From NCBI GenBank assembly GCA_038222915.1, contig JBBRHH010000156.1, positions 1 through 11,218 on the forward strand: a stretch of 11,218 bases of DNA, given 5' to 3'. The notes under the pieces are model-generated. The model was not told the DNA's origin. It did no database searches and was given only the letters and a program-made list of their open reading frames with translations. A program made the translations under genes and the position numbers. This stretch comes from JBBRHH01 sp038222915. GTDB taxonomy: Bacteria; Planctomycetota; Phycisphaerae; Tepidisphaerales; Tepidisphaeraceae. Shown one piece after another: positions 1 through 9,895 of this stretch (position 1 is the stretch's first letter; each line of letters opens with the position of its first letter).

Positions 1-306
1 ACCGACTGGCGGCCGCGCAGTTTCGCGGCCGACGCGACTTATCCGAGCGCGACGCATTCGGTCTGGCTGGCGAATCAGATGATTCGCTGGGGCCATCTGG
101 CCCACGATATTGATGTGACCGCGATCGCCGCCAAGTGTGTCGACAGCGGGCCATACCGCGAAGCCGCCCGATCGATGGGCATTCCGCTTCCAGCAAACGA
201 TTTCGCGCCGATGCGCCTGCGCAACGGCTGGTTTGATCCGACAACGCCTCTGGAAACCAAACGACGCGCTACGACAGGCCCAGCCGGGCCACGAAGGATT
301 TCATGA
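1..306 (+). CDS. C-terminal part of a CmpA/NrtA/NasS-type nitrate-binding protein (5' end outside window)
   Basis: The reading frame is open from the first base and gives about 101 residues to a TGA at 304-306. The run 'SVWLANQMIRWGHL', followed about 27 residues later by 'YREAARSMGIPLP' and then 'GWFDPTTP', is the C-terminal pattern I recognise from nitrate/bicarbonate-binding proteins of the CmpA/NrtA family, including the cytoplasmic nitrate sensor NasS. Family members bind nitrate either for an ABC importer or, as NasS, to hold the antiterminator NasT. The N-terminus is missing, so a signal peptide, which would separate NrtA (exported) from NasS (cytoplasmic), cannot be checked. The next gene is an MFS transporter rather than an ABC permease, which leans towards a sensor or NasS-like role. 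The stop codon overlaps the next start (ATGA, 303-306), implying translational coupling. The last 15 or so residues (Arg/Thr/Gly/Pro) look like a variable tail. Confidence 0.8.
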   Translation, partial: TDWRPRSFAADATYPSATHSVWLANQMIRWGHLAHDIDVTAIAAKCVDSGPYREAARSMGIPLPANDFAPMRLRNGWFDPTTPLETKRRATTGPAGPRRIS

Positions 307-1814
307 ACGCTGTAAACTCACCAACATCATTTGGCCCGCCGCTCGACGAGGTGGAAGAGCCGGGTCGTTGGCGCATGCTGAACCTTACCTGGGTGTCGTT
401 TTTTCTCAGCTTTGTGGTGTGGTTCAACATTGCGCCATTCGCCAGCACCATTGGGCGGGCGCTGCATCTCTCGGCCGAGCAGCTTAAGACGCTCTTGATC
501 TGCAACGTCGCCCTGACGATTCCGGCGCGCATTGGCATCGGCATGCTGGTCGATCGCTTTGGCCCGCGGCGGGTTTACTCGCTGTTGCTGCTGGTCATCA
601 GCGTTCCCTGCGTTCTGTTTGCGATGGCGCATCAATACTGGCAGCTTGTGCTGTTGCGGTTGCTGATTAGTTGCGTGGGCGCGGGTTTCGTTGTGGGCAT
701 CCGCCTTGTGGGCGAGTGGTTCACACCCAAACGCATTGGCCTGGCCGAAGGGATCTATGGCGGGCTTGGCAACTTCGGGATGGCCGCCGCGACGTTTGGG
801 CTGCCGCTGCTTGCTTTGCTGTTTGGCAAGGAGAACGGCTGGCGCTATGCCATCGCGGTGAGCGGCGTGCTGTGCGCCGTCTGGTCTTTCATCTTCTACC
901 GTCTCGCGGAAGACGCTCCGCCCGGGAAGGAATTCAAGAAGCCCAAGAAGCGCGGAGCACTCGAAGTGTCGACCCGTCGCGACCTGATCGCCCTGGCGTT
1001 CATGCAGGTTCCGATGGTGCTGTGCCTTGGGATTCTCACCTGGAAGTTGCAGGGGGTGCATCTGGTTTCTCACACGGCCGGTTACCTGATCTATGTTGGA
1101 CTCGCCTTTCTTCTCGCCCAGCAGATCCGCAAGATTTTTATCGTTAATGCCGGTGTCTGGCGCGGCGAGGAAACGCCTGTGGCCGAGCGATATCCGTTTG
1201 CCCAGGTTGCGATTCTCTGTCTCTGTTACGCCGTGACCTTCGGCGGCGAACTGGCGGTCGAGAGCATGCTTCCGGGTTACTTCGAAAAGATGTTTGGCCT
1301 GTCCGTCGCGGTGGCCGGGATTATGGGCGCGGGGTTCGCTTTTGCCAGCCTGGTTGCCCGGCCTCTTGGCGGTTTCCTGGGTGATCGCGTTGGCCGAAAG
1401 CCGGTGATGATCGTCGCGATGGCCGGCTCCGCGCTCGGGTTCATCGTCATCGCCAGCATCTCCGCCCATTGGCCACTGGGCCTTGCGGGCTTCGCGGTGG
1501 TGATGGTGGGGCTGTTCCTGATGGCCGGCAACGGGGCGAACTTCTGCATCGCACCGCTGATTCGCAAACCGCTTACGGGTCAGATCGCCGGGATCATTGG
1601 TGCTTACGGGAACGTCGGGAGCCTGCTCTTTCTCACTCTCCTTTCTCTCACAACGCCGCTGACGTTCTTTATCACCATGGCCGTCGTCGGTTTCGCTGCG
1701 CTGATCTGCTGCTTTTTGCTCCGCGAGCCCGGCCGACAGAAAGCGACGGCAACCCGTCCGCTGGTTCAGCACGAGCCGGAAATCGACATGGACATCGCGA
1801 TCGAGCCCGCATAA
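303..1814 (+). CDS. narK: NNP-family (NarK/NrtP) MFS nitrate/nitrite transporter
   Basis: This 503-residue inner-membrane protein imports nitrate and possibly nitrite. The MFS loop motif appears twice, as 'GMLVDRFGPRR' (80-90) and 'GGFLGDRVGRK' (356-366). The first nitrate-signature stretch is at about 137-160 (WFTPKRIGLAEG...GGLGNFG) and the second at about 409-440 (GNGANF...GAYGNVGS). Arg76 (just before the first loop motif) and Arg353 (before the second) sit where the two substrate-binding arginines of E. coli NarK lie. 'TFGGELAVESMLP' (312-324) is typical of NrtP-like members. Two extra hydrophobic segments (about 228-247 and 256-274) fall between canonical helices 6 and 7, after a basic loop (209-226), so the topology may be 14 rather than 12 helices. 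An AAGGA at 294-298 precedes the ATG, which overlaps the upstream stop. The direction of transport and the nitrate/nitrite preference cannot be read from sequence. Confidence 0.93.
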   Translation: MNAVNSPTSFGPPLDEVEEPGRWRMLNLTWVSFFLSFVVWFNIAPFASTIGRALHLSAEQLKTLLICNVALTIPARIGIGMLVDRFGPRRVYSLLLLVISVPCVLFAMAHQYWQLVLLRLLISCVGAGFVVGIRLVGEWFTPKRIGLAEGIYGGLGNFGMAAATFGLPLLALLFGKENGWRYAIAVSGVLCAVWSFIFYRLAEDAPPGKEFKKPKKRGALEVSTRRDLIALAFMQVPMVLCLGILTWKLQGVHLVSHTAGYLIYVGLAFLLAQQIRKIFIVNAGVWRGEETPVAERYPFAQVAILCLCYAVTFGGELAVESMLPGYFEKMFGLSVAVAGIMGAGFAFASLVARPLGGFLGDRVGRKPVMIVAMAGSALGFIVIASISAHWPLGLAGFAVVMVGLFLMAGNGANFCIAPLIRKPLTGQIAGIIGAYGNVGSLLFLTLLSLTTPLTFFITMAVVGFAALICCFLLREPGRQKATATRPLVQHEPEIDMDIAIEPA

Positions 1815-1835
1815 CGAAAGCCAACTGGAGTTCGC

Positions 1836-3641
<1,806 letters not shown>

Positions 3642-3657
3642 GCGACGACTCCGACTC

Positions 3658-3663
3658 AGGTGA
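3658..3663 (+). promoter_or_regulatory. ribosome binding site deciding the start of the flavoprotein gene
   Basis: AGGTGA lies 5 nt before the ATG at 3669. An in-frame GTG at 3660 would add three residues, but that GTG is itself part of this Shine-Dalgarno sequence and has no good site of its own, so 3669 is preferred. Confidence 0.65.
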
Positions 3664-3668
3664 ACCCT

Positions 3669-5267
3669 ATGTCTATCCCCATGCTTCCAGAAACGGCCCC
3701 CTTTTCTCCCGCCCAGCGCGCCTGGCTGAGCGGCTTCTTCGCCGGCCTTCTCAATGCCCGCCAGCAGGCCGGCGGCGCGATGCCGGCCGGCGCTGCGATG
3801 TCGCCTGTCGCCGAACCGGTCGAAGAAGAGGAACCGTGGCACGATCCCGGTCTTGCCCTGGACGAGCGGCTCAAGCTTGCTGGAGATAAGGCACCGGCCA
3901 GGAAGATGATGGCCGCCATGGCCCAGTTGGATTGCGGCGCGTGCGGATATCTGTGCAAGACTTACTCTGAAGCGATCGCGACCGGTGCTGAGAAGGATCT
4001 CACGCGGTGCACGCCCGGCGGCCGGGATACTTCCAAGAAGCTTAAGGAGCTCGTTGTTCTCTATCCGCCCGGTGCTGAAACTGCTCCGGCCGCGACGCCA
4101 ACCGCTGTTGCTCGCGTGGTTAAGGCGGAAGGAAAAGTGGAGCACGGCCGAGACAACCCGTTCCCAGCCCGTCTCGTCAAATGCGAGACACTCAACAAGG
4201 AAGGTTCCAGCAAGGACACGCGCCTGGTCGTCCTAGATCTGAAGAACAGCGACCTGAATTATAAAGTCGGCGATGCGCTGGGCATCTGCCCGGAAAACTG
4301 CCCCGACCTTGTCCAGCAGATGCTCGAGCAACTGGACGCCAGCGGAGCCGAAGACGTGCCCGGCCTTTCCGACACCCACGCAAGCCTGCGCGACGCGCTG
4401 CTTCGCGAGCGCAACATTACCCGTCCGACGCCAGGGCTGCTCGAAGCGCTCGCTGCCGCAGCGACTATCGACGTGGATCGCGACGCGCTCAAGGCGATGA
4501 TAGACGACGAGGATGGCACACTGCTCGGTGGGTTGCAGGTCATCGATCTTCTCGAACGCTTCCCCTCCGCCCGTCCGGCCGCGGCGGATTTCATCGGCGC
4601 TCTTCCTCCGCTCCAGCCGCGTCTCTACTCCATCTCCTCGTCCCTCGCGGCTCATCCCAATCAAGTCCACCTCACCGTCGGTGTTGTTAAATACAACAAT
4701 GAAGCCGACCGCGCCTGCAAAGGCGTCGCCTCGACGTATCTCTCGGACGGCGTGCGGCCTGGCCAGAAGGTGCGCGTCTATGTCCACGCTTCGGCACGCT
4801 TTGGCCTTCCCGCCTCGGGCGAGACGCCGATCATCATGGTTGGCCCGGGGACAGGCATCGCCCCCTTCCGCGCCTTTCTGCAGGATCGTCACGCGACCAA
4901 CGCAAAAGGACGAAACTGGCTCTTCTTCGGCGATCAGAAAGCCGCGGGCGATTTTCTTTATCAGGAAGAGCTGGAAGCCTGGCAAAAAGACGGCATCCTG
5001 ACCCGGCTCGACCTCGCGTTTTCACGCGATCAGGCCGAAAAGATCTATGTGCAGAACCGCATGCTGGAAAACTCCGCCGAGCTGTGGGCGTGGCTGGAAC
5101 AGGGCGCTCATTTTTACGTCTGCGGCGACGCCAAGCGGATGGCGGCGGATGTGGACGCGGCCTTGAAGAAGATTGTCGCCGACCACGGCGGCAAGAGCCC
5201 GGGCGAGGCGGACGCCTACGTTGCCGCTCTCGCGAAGGCCGGCCGGTATCAGCGTGATGTATATTGA
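3669..5267 (+). CDS. CysJ-like NAD(P)H:FAD reductase with N-terminal four-Cys Fe-S domain, electron donor for nitrite and/or nitrate reductase
   Basis: The product has 532 residues from the ATG at 3669. The C-terminal two thirds (about 160-532) is the FAD/NADPH module of the CysJ/cytochrome P450 reductase family: FAD-binding 'RLYSISSS' (318-325), 'GVASTYL' (352-358), nucleotide-binding 'GPGTGIAPFRAFLQDR' (392-407), 'YVCGDAKRMAADV' (483-495), and a C-terminal 'RYQRDVY' like that of CysJ. The FMN-binding flavodoxin domain of CysJ is absent. Its place holds a short domain with Cys89, Cys92, Cys96 and Cys114 in 'DCGACGYLC...TRCTPGG', resembling the small [4Fe-4S] domain of RnfB-type proteins (Pfam Fes) but with one residue fewer between the second and third cysteines. 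Inferred electron path: NAD(P)H to FAD to [4Fe-4S] to NirA and/or the nitrate reductase, between whose genes it sits. Databases often label such proteins 'sulfite reductase subunit alpha'. Residues 12-26 carry the motif shared with NirA; 30-60 is a low-complexity Ala/Gly/Pro/Glu linker. Confidence 0.88.
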   Translation: MSIPMLPETAPFSPAQRAWLSGFFAGLLNARQQAGGAMPAGAAMSPVAEPVEEEEPWHDPGLALDERLKLAGDKAPARKMMAAMAQLDCGACGYLCKTYSEAIATGAEKDLTRCTPGGRDTSKKLKELVVLYPPGAETAPAATPTAVARVVKAEGKVEHGRDNPFPARLVKCETLNKEGSSKDTRLVVLDLKNSDLNYKVGDALGICPENCPDLVQQMLEQLDASGAEDVPGLSDTHASLRDALLRERNITRPTPGLLEALAAAATIDVDRDALKAMIDDEDGTLLGGLQVIDLLERFPSARPAAADFIGALPPLQPRLYSISSSLAAHPNQVHLTVGVVKYNNEADRACKGVASTYLSDGVRPGQKVRVYVHASARFGLPASGETPIIMVGPGTGIAPFRAFLQDRHATNAKGRNWLFFGDQKAAGDFLYQEELEAWQKDGILTRLDLAFSRDQAEKIYVQNRMLENSAELWAWLEQGAHFYVCGDAKRMAADVDAALKKIVADHGGKSPGEADAYVAALAKAGRYQRDVY

Positions 5268-5311
5268 TGAATCATCGGATGTGGCCTGGCGGTACATCCG
5301 TGTAGGAAACG

Positions 5312-7456
5312 ATGAAAGAGATCAAAACACTATGCCCCTACTGCGGCGTGGGCTGCGGTATCCTGGCGAAGTCGGACGGCCAGCACATCGTGAAGGTGCG
5401 CGGCGATCCGAATCACCCCGCCAACTTCGGCAAGCTTTGCGCCAAAGGCGCCACCGTCGCGCAGACCGTCGACGCCGTCACGCGCATTCGCCACGCCAGC
5501 TTTCGTGAATCGAAGACCGGCGTGATGATGTCGGTCTCGAACAGCAACGCGATCTCATACGCCGCCAAGAGACTTGACGCGATCATCCAGGCACACGGCC
5601 CCGAATCGATCGCCTTTTACCTTTCAGGCCAGGTCACCACCGAGTCGCAGTACATCTTCAACAAGCTCGGCAAAGGGTGCCTCCGCACCAACCACGTCGA
5701 CAGCAACAGTCGCCTGTGCATGTCGAGCGCCGCCGCCGGGATGACGCTCTCACTTGGCAGTGACGGGCCGCCGACTTGCTACGCCGACATTGATCTCGCC
5801 GACACGTTTTTTTTCATCGGCTCCAACGCCGCCGACTGCCACCCGGTCACCTTTGGCCGGGTTCAGCGCCGGCTGGAAAAGTCTGGCGCAACCTGCATCG
5901 TCGCCGACCCGCGCCGGACGGCAACGGCCGAATCCGCGAGCCTCCACCTCCCGGTAAAACCCGGCACCGACCTCGCCCTTCTCAACGGCCTGCTTCACCT
6001 GCTGAACCTGTGGGGCAAGCTCGATCAGAACTTCGTCAAACAGCACACCGAAGGCTGGGACGCCGTCTATGCGATGCTCGCCGACTATCCGCCGGAGCGG
6101 GTCGCGGCCATCTGCGGCATCAAGACCGATGACCTGATCTCCGCCGCGAAGACCCTCGCGAATGCCAAGCGCCTGATCACTTTCTGGACCATGGGCGTCA
6201 ACCAGAACGTCACCGGCGTCTTCACCAGCAACGCGATCATCAATCTTCATCTGGCACTCGGGCAGATCGGCAAACCGGGCTGCGGCCCGTTTAGCCTCAC
6301 TGGTCAGCCCAACGCCATGGGCGGGCGCGACGTTGGCTACATGAGCCATCTTCTGCCCGGCCAGCGTCATGTTGCCAACGCCGACCACCGCCGCCAGATG
6401 GAGCAGATCTGGGGCCTGCAATCTGGAGCGATCTATCCCCACGCCGGCTACGACGCCGTCCGCATGTTTGACGCGATGGCGGCCGGAGAAATCAAAGCTA
6501 TTTGGATCGTCGGCACCAACCCTGCCGCGAGCATGCCCAATTTGCCGAAAATTCGGCGGGCCCTCGAACGTGCCGAGCTGGTCGTTGTTCAGGACGCGTA
6601 TTCGCCGACGGAAACGTCCCGCTATGCGGACGTGGTCTTTCCCGCCGCGGTCAACCTCGAGCAGAGTGGCACGTTCTGCAACAGCGAGCGGCGCGTCTCG
6701 CTGATGGAACCCGTCGTTGCTCCCCCCGGCGACGCCAGGCCGGACTGGTGGTGGGCGCGCCAGGTTGGCTGTGCGCTGGGCTTCACCCAGAAAATGCGCT
6801 TTGAATCGGCCGAGGAAATCTTCGACGAATTTACGCGTTCGACCGCTGGCCGGCCCAACGATCAGAGTGCCCTCACCCACAAACTCCTCCGCGCCAAAGG
6901 CCCGCAATTTTGGCCCTATCCCGCGCTTGGCCAATCGGTCGAACGCCGTTATACCGACCATCAGTTTCCAACCCCGTCCGGCAAGGCCCAGTTTCTCGCC
7001 CGCCCCTTCTTCGAACCTGAAGAGCGGCCCACCGCCGAGTTTCCGCTTGTGCTTACCACCGGCCGCGTCGCGAATCAGTGGCATACGCGCACCAAGACGA
7101 GCCTCGTCGCCGCGCTGAACAAGGCCGACGCCGCTCCGTTTCTCCAGATGCATCCCGATGATGCCGACGAACTACAACTGACCGATGGCGAACCGGTCGC
7201 AATCACCAGCCGCCGTGGAAGAGCCTTGAGCTTTTTGCAGGTCGACCCCAACACCAGCCCCGGGATCGTCTTCATGCCGATGCACTGGAATGATTTGTGG
7301 TCGGGTAGTGCATCGCCCAACGAAGCCACCACGGACGATCGCGACGCCATCAGCAAACAGCCCGCGCTGAAGTGCTGCGCTGTATCGGTTACGACGTTGC
7401 GGGGTGACAGAATGAATGCGCGATATGCGGCCGCACCGGCGATGGCGGGTGGATAA
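5312..7456 (+). CDS. nasA: assimilatory nitrate reductase, molybdopterin (Mo-bisMGD) catalytic subunit, NarB/NasA type
   Basis: This 714-residue cytoplasmic enzyme is predicted to reduce nitrate to nitrite. The N-terminal [4Fe-4S] ligands are Cys8, Cys11, Cys15 and Cys43 (CPYCGVGC...LCAKG). Lys45 is the conserved lysine between cluster and pterin. Cys136 in 'DSNSRLCMSSA' is the expected Mo ligand. Cofactor-binding stretches include 'VADPRRTATAE' (197-207), 'SLTGQPNAMGGRDVG' (328-342), 'TTGRVANQWHTRTKT' (582-596) and 'FMPMHWNDLW' (654-663), with 'ISKQPALKCCAV' near the end. There is no Tat-like signal peptide, which fits an assimilatory rather than periplasmic enzyme. The length is close to cyanobacterial NarB, with no C-terminal [2Fe-2S] or flavin domain, so an external donor is needed; the gene 44 nt upstream is the candidate. 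AGG at 5304-5306 lies 5 nt before the ATG. In naming, nasA here means the nitrate reductase, not the B. subtilis transporter of that name. It ends directly against the stop of the opposing gene. Confidence 0.94.
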   Translation: MKEIKTLCPYCGVGCGILAKSDGQHIVKVRGDPNHPANFGKLCAKGATVAQTVDAVTRIRHASFRESKTGVMMSVSNSNAISYAAKRLDAIIQAHGPESIAFYLSGQVTTESQYIFNKLGKGCLRTNHVDSNSRLCMSSAAAGMTLSLGSDGPPTCYADIDLADTFFFIGSNAADCHPVTFGRVQRRLEKSGATCIVADPRRTATAESASLHLPVKPGTDLALLNGLLHLLNLWGKLDQNFVKQHTEGWDAVYAMLADYPPERVAAICGIKTDDLISAAKTLANAKRLITFWTMGVNQNVTGVFTSNAIINLHLALGQIGKPGCGPFSLTGQPNAMGGRDVGYMSHLLPGQRHVANADHRRQMEQIWGLQSGAIYPHAGYDAVRMFDAMAAGEIKAIWIVGTNPAASMPNLPKIRRALERAELVVVQDAYSPTETSRYADVVFPAAVNLEQSGTFCNSERRVSLMEPVVAPPGDARPDWWWARQVGCALGFTQKMRFESAEEIFDEFTRSTAGRPNDQSALTHKLLRAKGPQFWPYPALGQSVERRYTDHQFPTPSGKAQFLARPFFEPEERPTAEFPLVLTTGRVANQWHTRTKTSLVAALNKADAAPFLQMHPDDADELQLTDGEPVAITSRRGRALSFLQVDPNTSPGIVFMPMHWNDLWSGSASPNEATTDDRDAISKQPALKCCAVSVTTLRGDRMNARYAAAPAMAGG

Positions 7457-9895
7457 TTATTCCGCTGCCTGAGTCGTCGCCGGCCGGGCCGGTCGTGCCG
7501 GCCGCGAAGTCAGCCAGTTGAACACACCCTTCCCGGTCTTCGAAGTCGTGGTGGGTCTGGTCGCCCCTCTGGTGATCGGAATAGTCGAAGAAGTATCATC
7601 CAATGACTCCTCCACCGGCTTGGCTTTGGCCCTTCGAATCTCAATGATTTGCCACGCCGCCGTCCGGTCCCAGAACAGGAACGGATTCCCAGCCCGACCC
7701 TGTACTGTCGTTCGCTCCGGCTTTGGCGCGATCAACATCGGCGTCCAACTGTCCATCAGTTCCGCTTCCAGGTCCGCCGGCGGCTTTGGCCCGCTCTTCA
7801 CTGCCGGCCGGAGCAGTCCCGTGATATCCGCCGGGATAATCCGCGCCGTCCACATCGACCCGTCATCGATCTTCCCGAGGTAAAGCACGGGATGTTTGCT
7901 GTCGAGCGCATCGAAAATAATCTTGCGTTCGGCGTTTTGAAGTTCTTCCCGGCTGAGATTCCGCAGCCGGTCATATGTCGCCTTGCTTCGCGCCGCATCG
8001 ATGACCTGCACATGGTCCGGGTCGCGATCGCGCCCGCCCCTGAAGAACATGCCGTGTACAACGTCGTAGCTGAACAATTCCGCGGAATAGACTTCATAGT
8101 CCCCGGCAAACTGCAGGTGATTGGGCATGCTGCGCCCCATGGACGAAAACAAGCCGCCGCAGAACACGTACGATCCTGGCGGCACCAGCAGTTCGTGCTT
8201 GCCGGTGACGGGGTCGCGCTCGGGCCGGCGGTCCTCCAGGATCCGCTGCGTCGTCTCTGCAAGCTGTGAAATCAGATAGTGGTCATGCGCCTGGGTCTGC
8301 CCAACCGCGACGTGGTCTTCCAGCATCGCCACTCCAAGAACAAATCCTGCCGTTACCACCGCCGCGATATGCGCGCGGCGAACCGCCAAGCCCCGATCCA
8401 GCCAGCGGGACAGCAACGCAAGCAGCACAAACGGAATCAGCCAGAGCAACGTCCCGACTACGACGCTCAGCGCAAACCCGCCATGCAGCGCGCCCAGGTG
8501 CAAAGTCTGATATGCAAAGCGCGTGATCCCGTAGAAGAACAGATGAGAGGCCGCATAGATTCCGCGCCCGCTCGCCGGATCGACAATCCCCGCCAGATGA
8601 GCAAAGGCGACAAACGGAACCACCCATGCAATCGCGCACCCGATGACAATTCCCATTCGCTGCCGCGGCGTCGCGCTCTTCTCAGGGATCAAGCGGATCT
8701 GAGCGAAGAGCCAGAAGGTCGAGATCACAAAGACGGGGAAGCCGGTCAGAAAGAATCGGATGTATCCCAGATCATCCTGATCGGGCGCCCAGTAGTAGAA
8801 ACTATAAATCGTCAGATTGGGCAGCAGCCACAGGGTGAGCACCAGCGCCATTTTCCAGCGCACGAAAAACATCCCGACCAGCCCGGCCAGCCCAAGGGGC
8901 GCGATCAGGAACAAGCCCATCCCGGCGATCTGCCGGATCATCGGCTCCCAGTTCTGGTGAAAATATTCCCATTGGAACGACTTGTCGCTCTCATGGGTCG
9001 GGTCGTAGCCAGTCCAGGATCCCAGCGTTTTCAGATTGAAAATAAACAGGAAGATGACCGGCAGCGCCCACCAGGCCAGCAGCAAGAACGATTCGATCCA
9101 CGACCTCCCCGATTTTGGCCGGAGGTTCAAACAGGCCGCCGCCGCGAGCGGCAGCAGCAGCGTTAGTTCCGTGTAACGAATCGTCCCCGCATATCCGAGC
9201 AGCAAGCCCGCCATGCAAGCCGTGACCGCCGAAAGAAGAGGCCGACGCAATTCCTCCCGCTCTCCGACCTTCTCATTCTCCTGCCACCAGCGGATGAGCA
9301 GATACATCCCGCCGGTCACACAAAAGAGTGTGGCGGCGTGGGAATTGGGATTGTTCACAAACCCCAGAATTCCCGGGCTAAACGCCAGCGCGATCATTCC
9401 CAGCAAGCCCATGAACGAACCGGCCACCCGTCGCACAATCAAAAAGACCGCGCCAATCGCCAGCGTCATGCTGATCGGGCTGATGTAGTAGGTCAGCACA
9501 AGGCCATGCTTTGCACCCCCGAGCTTAAGCGCCGCGGCCACCAGCAACGGAAGGCCGACGGGATATTTTGGGTAATATCGCTCGCGCGGCGTGTTGTAAT
9601 CCGTTCCCACCCACATCAGACCGATGAACTTGAAAGGATCGACTTCCCCCTTTGCGTTCTTCAAGTTCAGTTCCGTCGTGCCCGTTCGCGCCAGTTGCTT
9701 GCCTCCGACCAGATATCCGTTCTGATCGACGCCGGGATGGGCCGGCGCCCAGAAACTGTGATGGTAGGCAAAGAAAATCGCCAGGAACGCGACTGCCAGC
9801 AAGCCATAGGAACGGCGCTTCCAGAGCGGCTCTTGTGCCTCGGGGAGCAGTATCCCGCTCGTTGGCGCCGAGGGCAGAAGGAGTTGGCGATCCAT
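7457..9895 (-). CDS. large multi-pass membrane protein, GT-C-fold (PMT/ArnT-like) glycosyltransferase candidate
   Basis: From the ATG at 9895 this is 812 residues. Roughly the first 525 contain about 12 hydrophobic segments (for example 31-48, 134-155, 221-257, 270-288, 322-345, 348-368, 383-400, 414-434, 475-497, 508-525). The first outside loop holds an acidic 'GVDQNGYLVGGKQLA' (55-69), then 'YYPKYPVGLPLL' (107-118) and 'NNPNSHAATLF' (181-191), a layout typical of GT-C enzymes that move a sugar from a polyprenyl-phosphate donor. Donor and acceptor cannot be told. Residues 526-812 form a long soluble C-terminal region with no motif I recognise, ending in a Thr/Arg/Pro/Ala-rich, probably disordered tail. 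Reading can also open at a TTG at 9946 (17 more residues), but a -10-like TTTAAT (complement of 9950-9955) would place transcription start near 9943, favouring the ATG. Neither start has a strong Shine-Dalgarno. It is transcribed towards the nitrate operon and functionally unrelated as far as can be seen. Confidence 0.72.
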   Translation of the reverse strand: MDRQLLLPSAPTSGILLPEAQEPLWKRRSYGLLAVAFLAIFFAYHHSFWAPAHPGVDQNGYLVGGKQLARTGTTELNLKNAKGEVDPFKFIGLMWVGTDYNTPRERYYPKYPVGLPLLVAAALKLGGAKHGLVLTYYISPISMTLAIGAVFLIVRRVAGSFMGLLGMIALAFSPGILGFVNNPNSHAATLFCVTGGMYLLIRWWQENEKVGEREELRRPLLSAVTACMAGLLLGYAGTIRYTELTLLLPLAAAACLNLRPKSGRSWIESFLLLAWWALPVIFLFIFNLKTLGSWTGYDPTHESDKSFQWEYFHQNWEPMIRQIAGMGLFLIAPLGLAGLVGMFFVRWKMALVLTLWLLPNLTIYSFYYWAPDQDDLGYIRFFLTGFPVFVISTFWLFAQIRLIPEKSATPRQRMGIVIGCAIAWVVPFVAFAHLAGIVDPASGRGIYAASHLFFYGITRFAYQTLHLGALHGGFALSVVVGTLLWLIPFVLLALLSRWLDRGLAVRRAHIAAVVTAGFVLGVAMLEDHVAVGQTQAHDHYLISQLAETTQRILEDRRPERDPVTGKHELLVPPGSYVFCGGLFSSMGRSMPNHLQFAGDYEVYSAELFSYDVVHGMFFRGGRDRDPDHVQVIDAARSKATYDRLRNLSREELQNAERKIIFDALDSKHPVLYLGKIDDGSMWTARIIPADITGLLRPAVKSGPKPPADLEAELMDSWTPMLIAPKPERTTVQGRAGNPFLFWDRTAAWQIIEIRRAKAKPVEESLDDTSSTIPITRGATRPTTTSKTGKGVFNWLTSRPARPARPATTQAAE

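Noticed and set aside
1815..1835. Internal regulatory leader or promoter between transporter and nirA
   Set aside because: Only 21 nt separate the genes, filled mostly by the ribosome site; there is no room for a NasT-type two-hairpin leader. The same holds for the 27- and 44-nt gaps downstream.
5750..7153. 467-residue minus-strand open frame inside the nitrate reductase gene
   Set aside because: It is a shadow of a confidently identified molybdopterin enzyme, and its composition (Gly/Arg/Val) shows no domain.
8279..9166. 295-residue plus-strand open frame inside the glycosyltransferase gene
   Set aside because: The product is Gln/Arg/Pro/His-rich with no hydrophobic core; the opposite strand gives coherent membrane segments and GT-C-like motifs.
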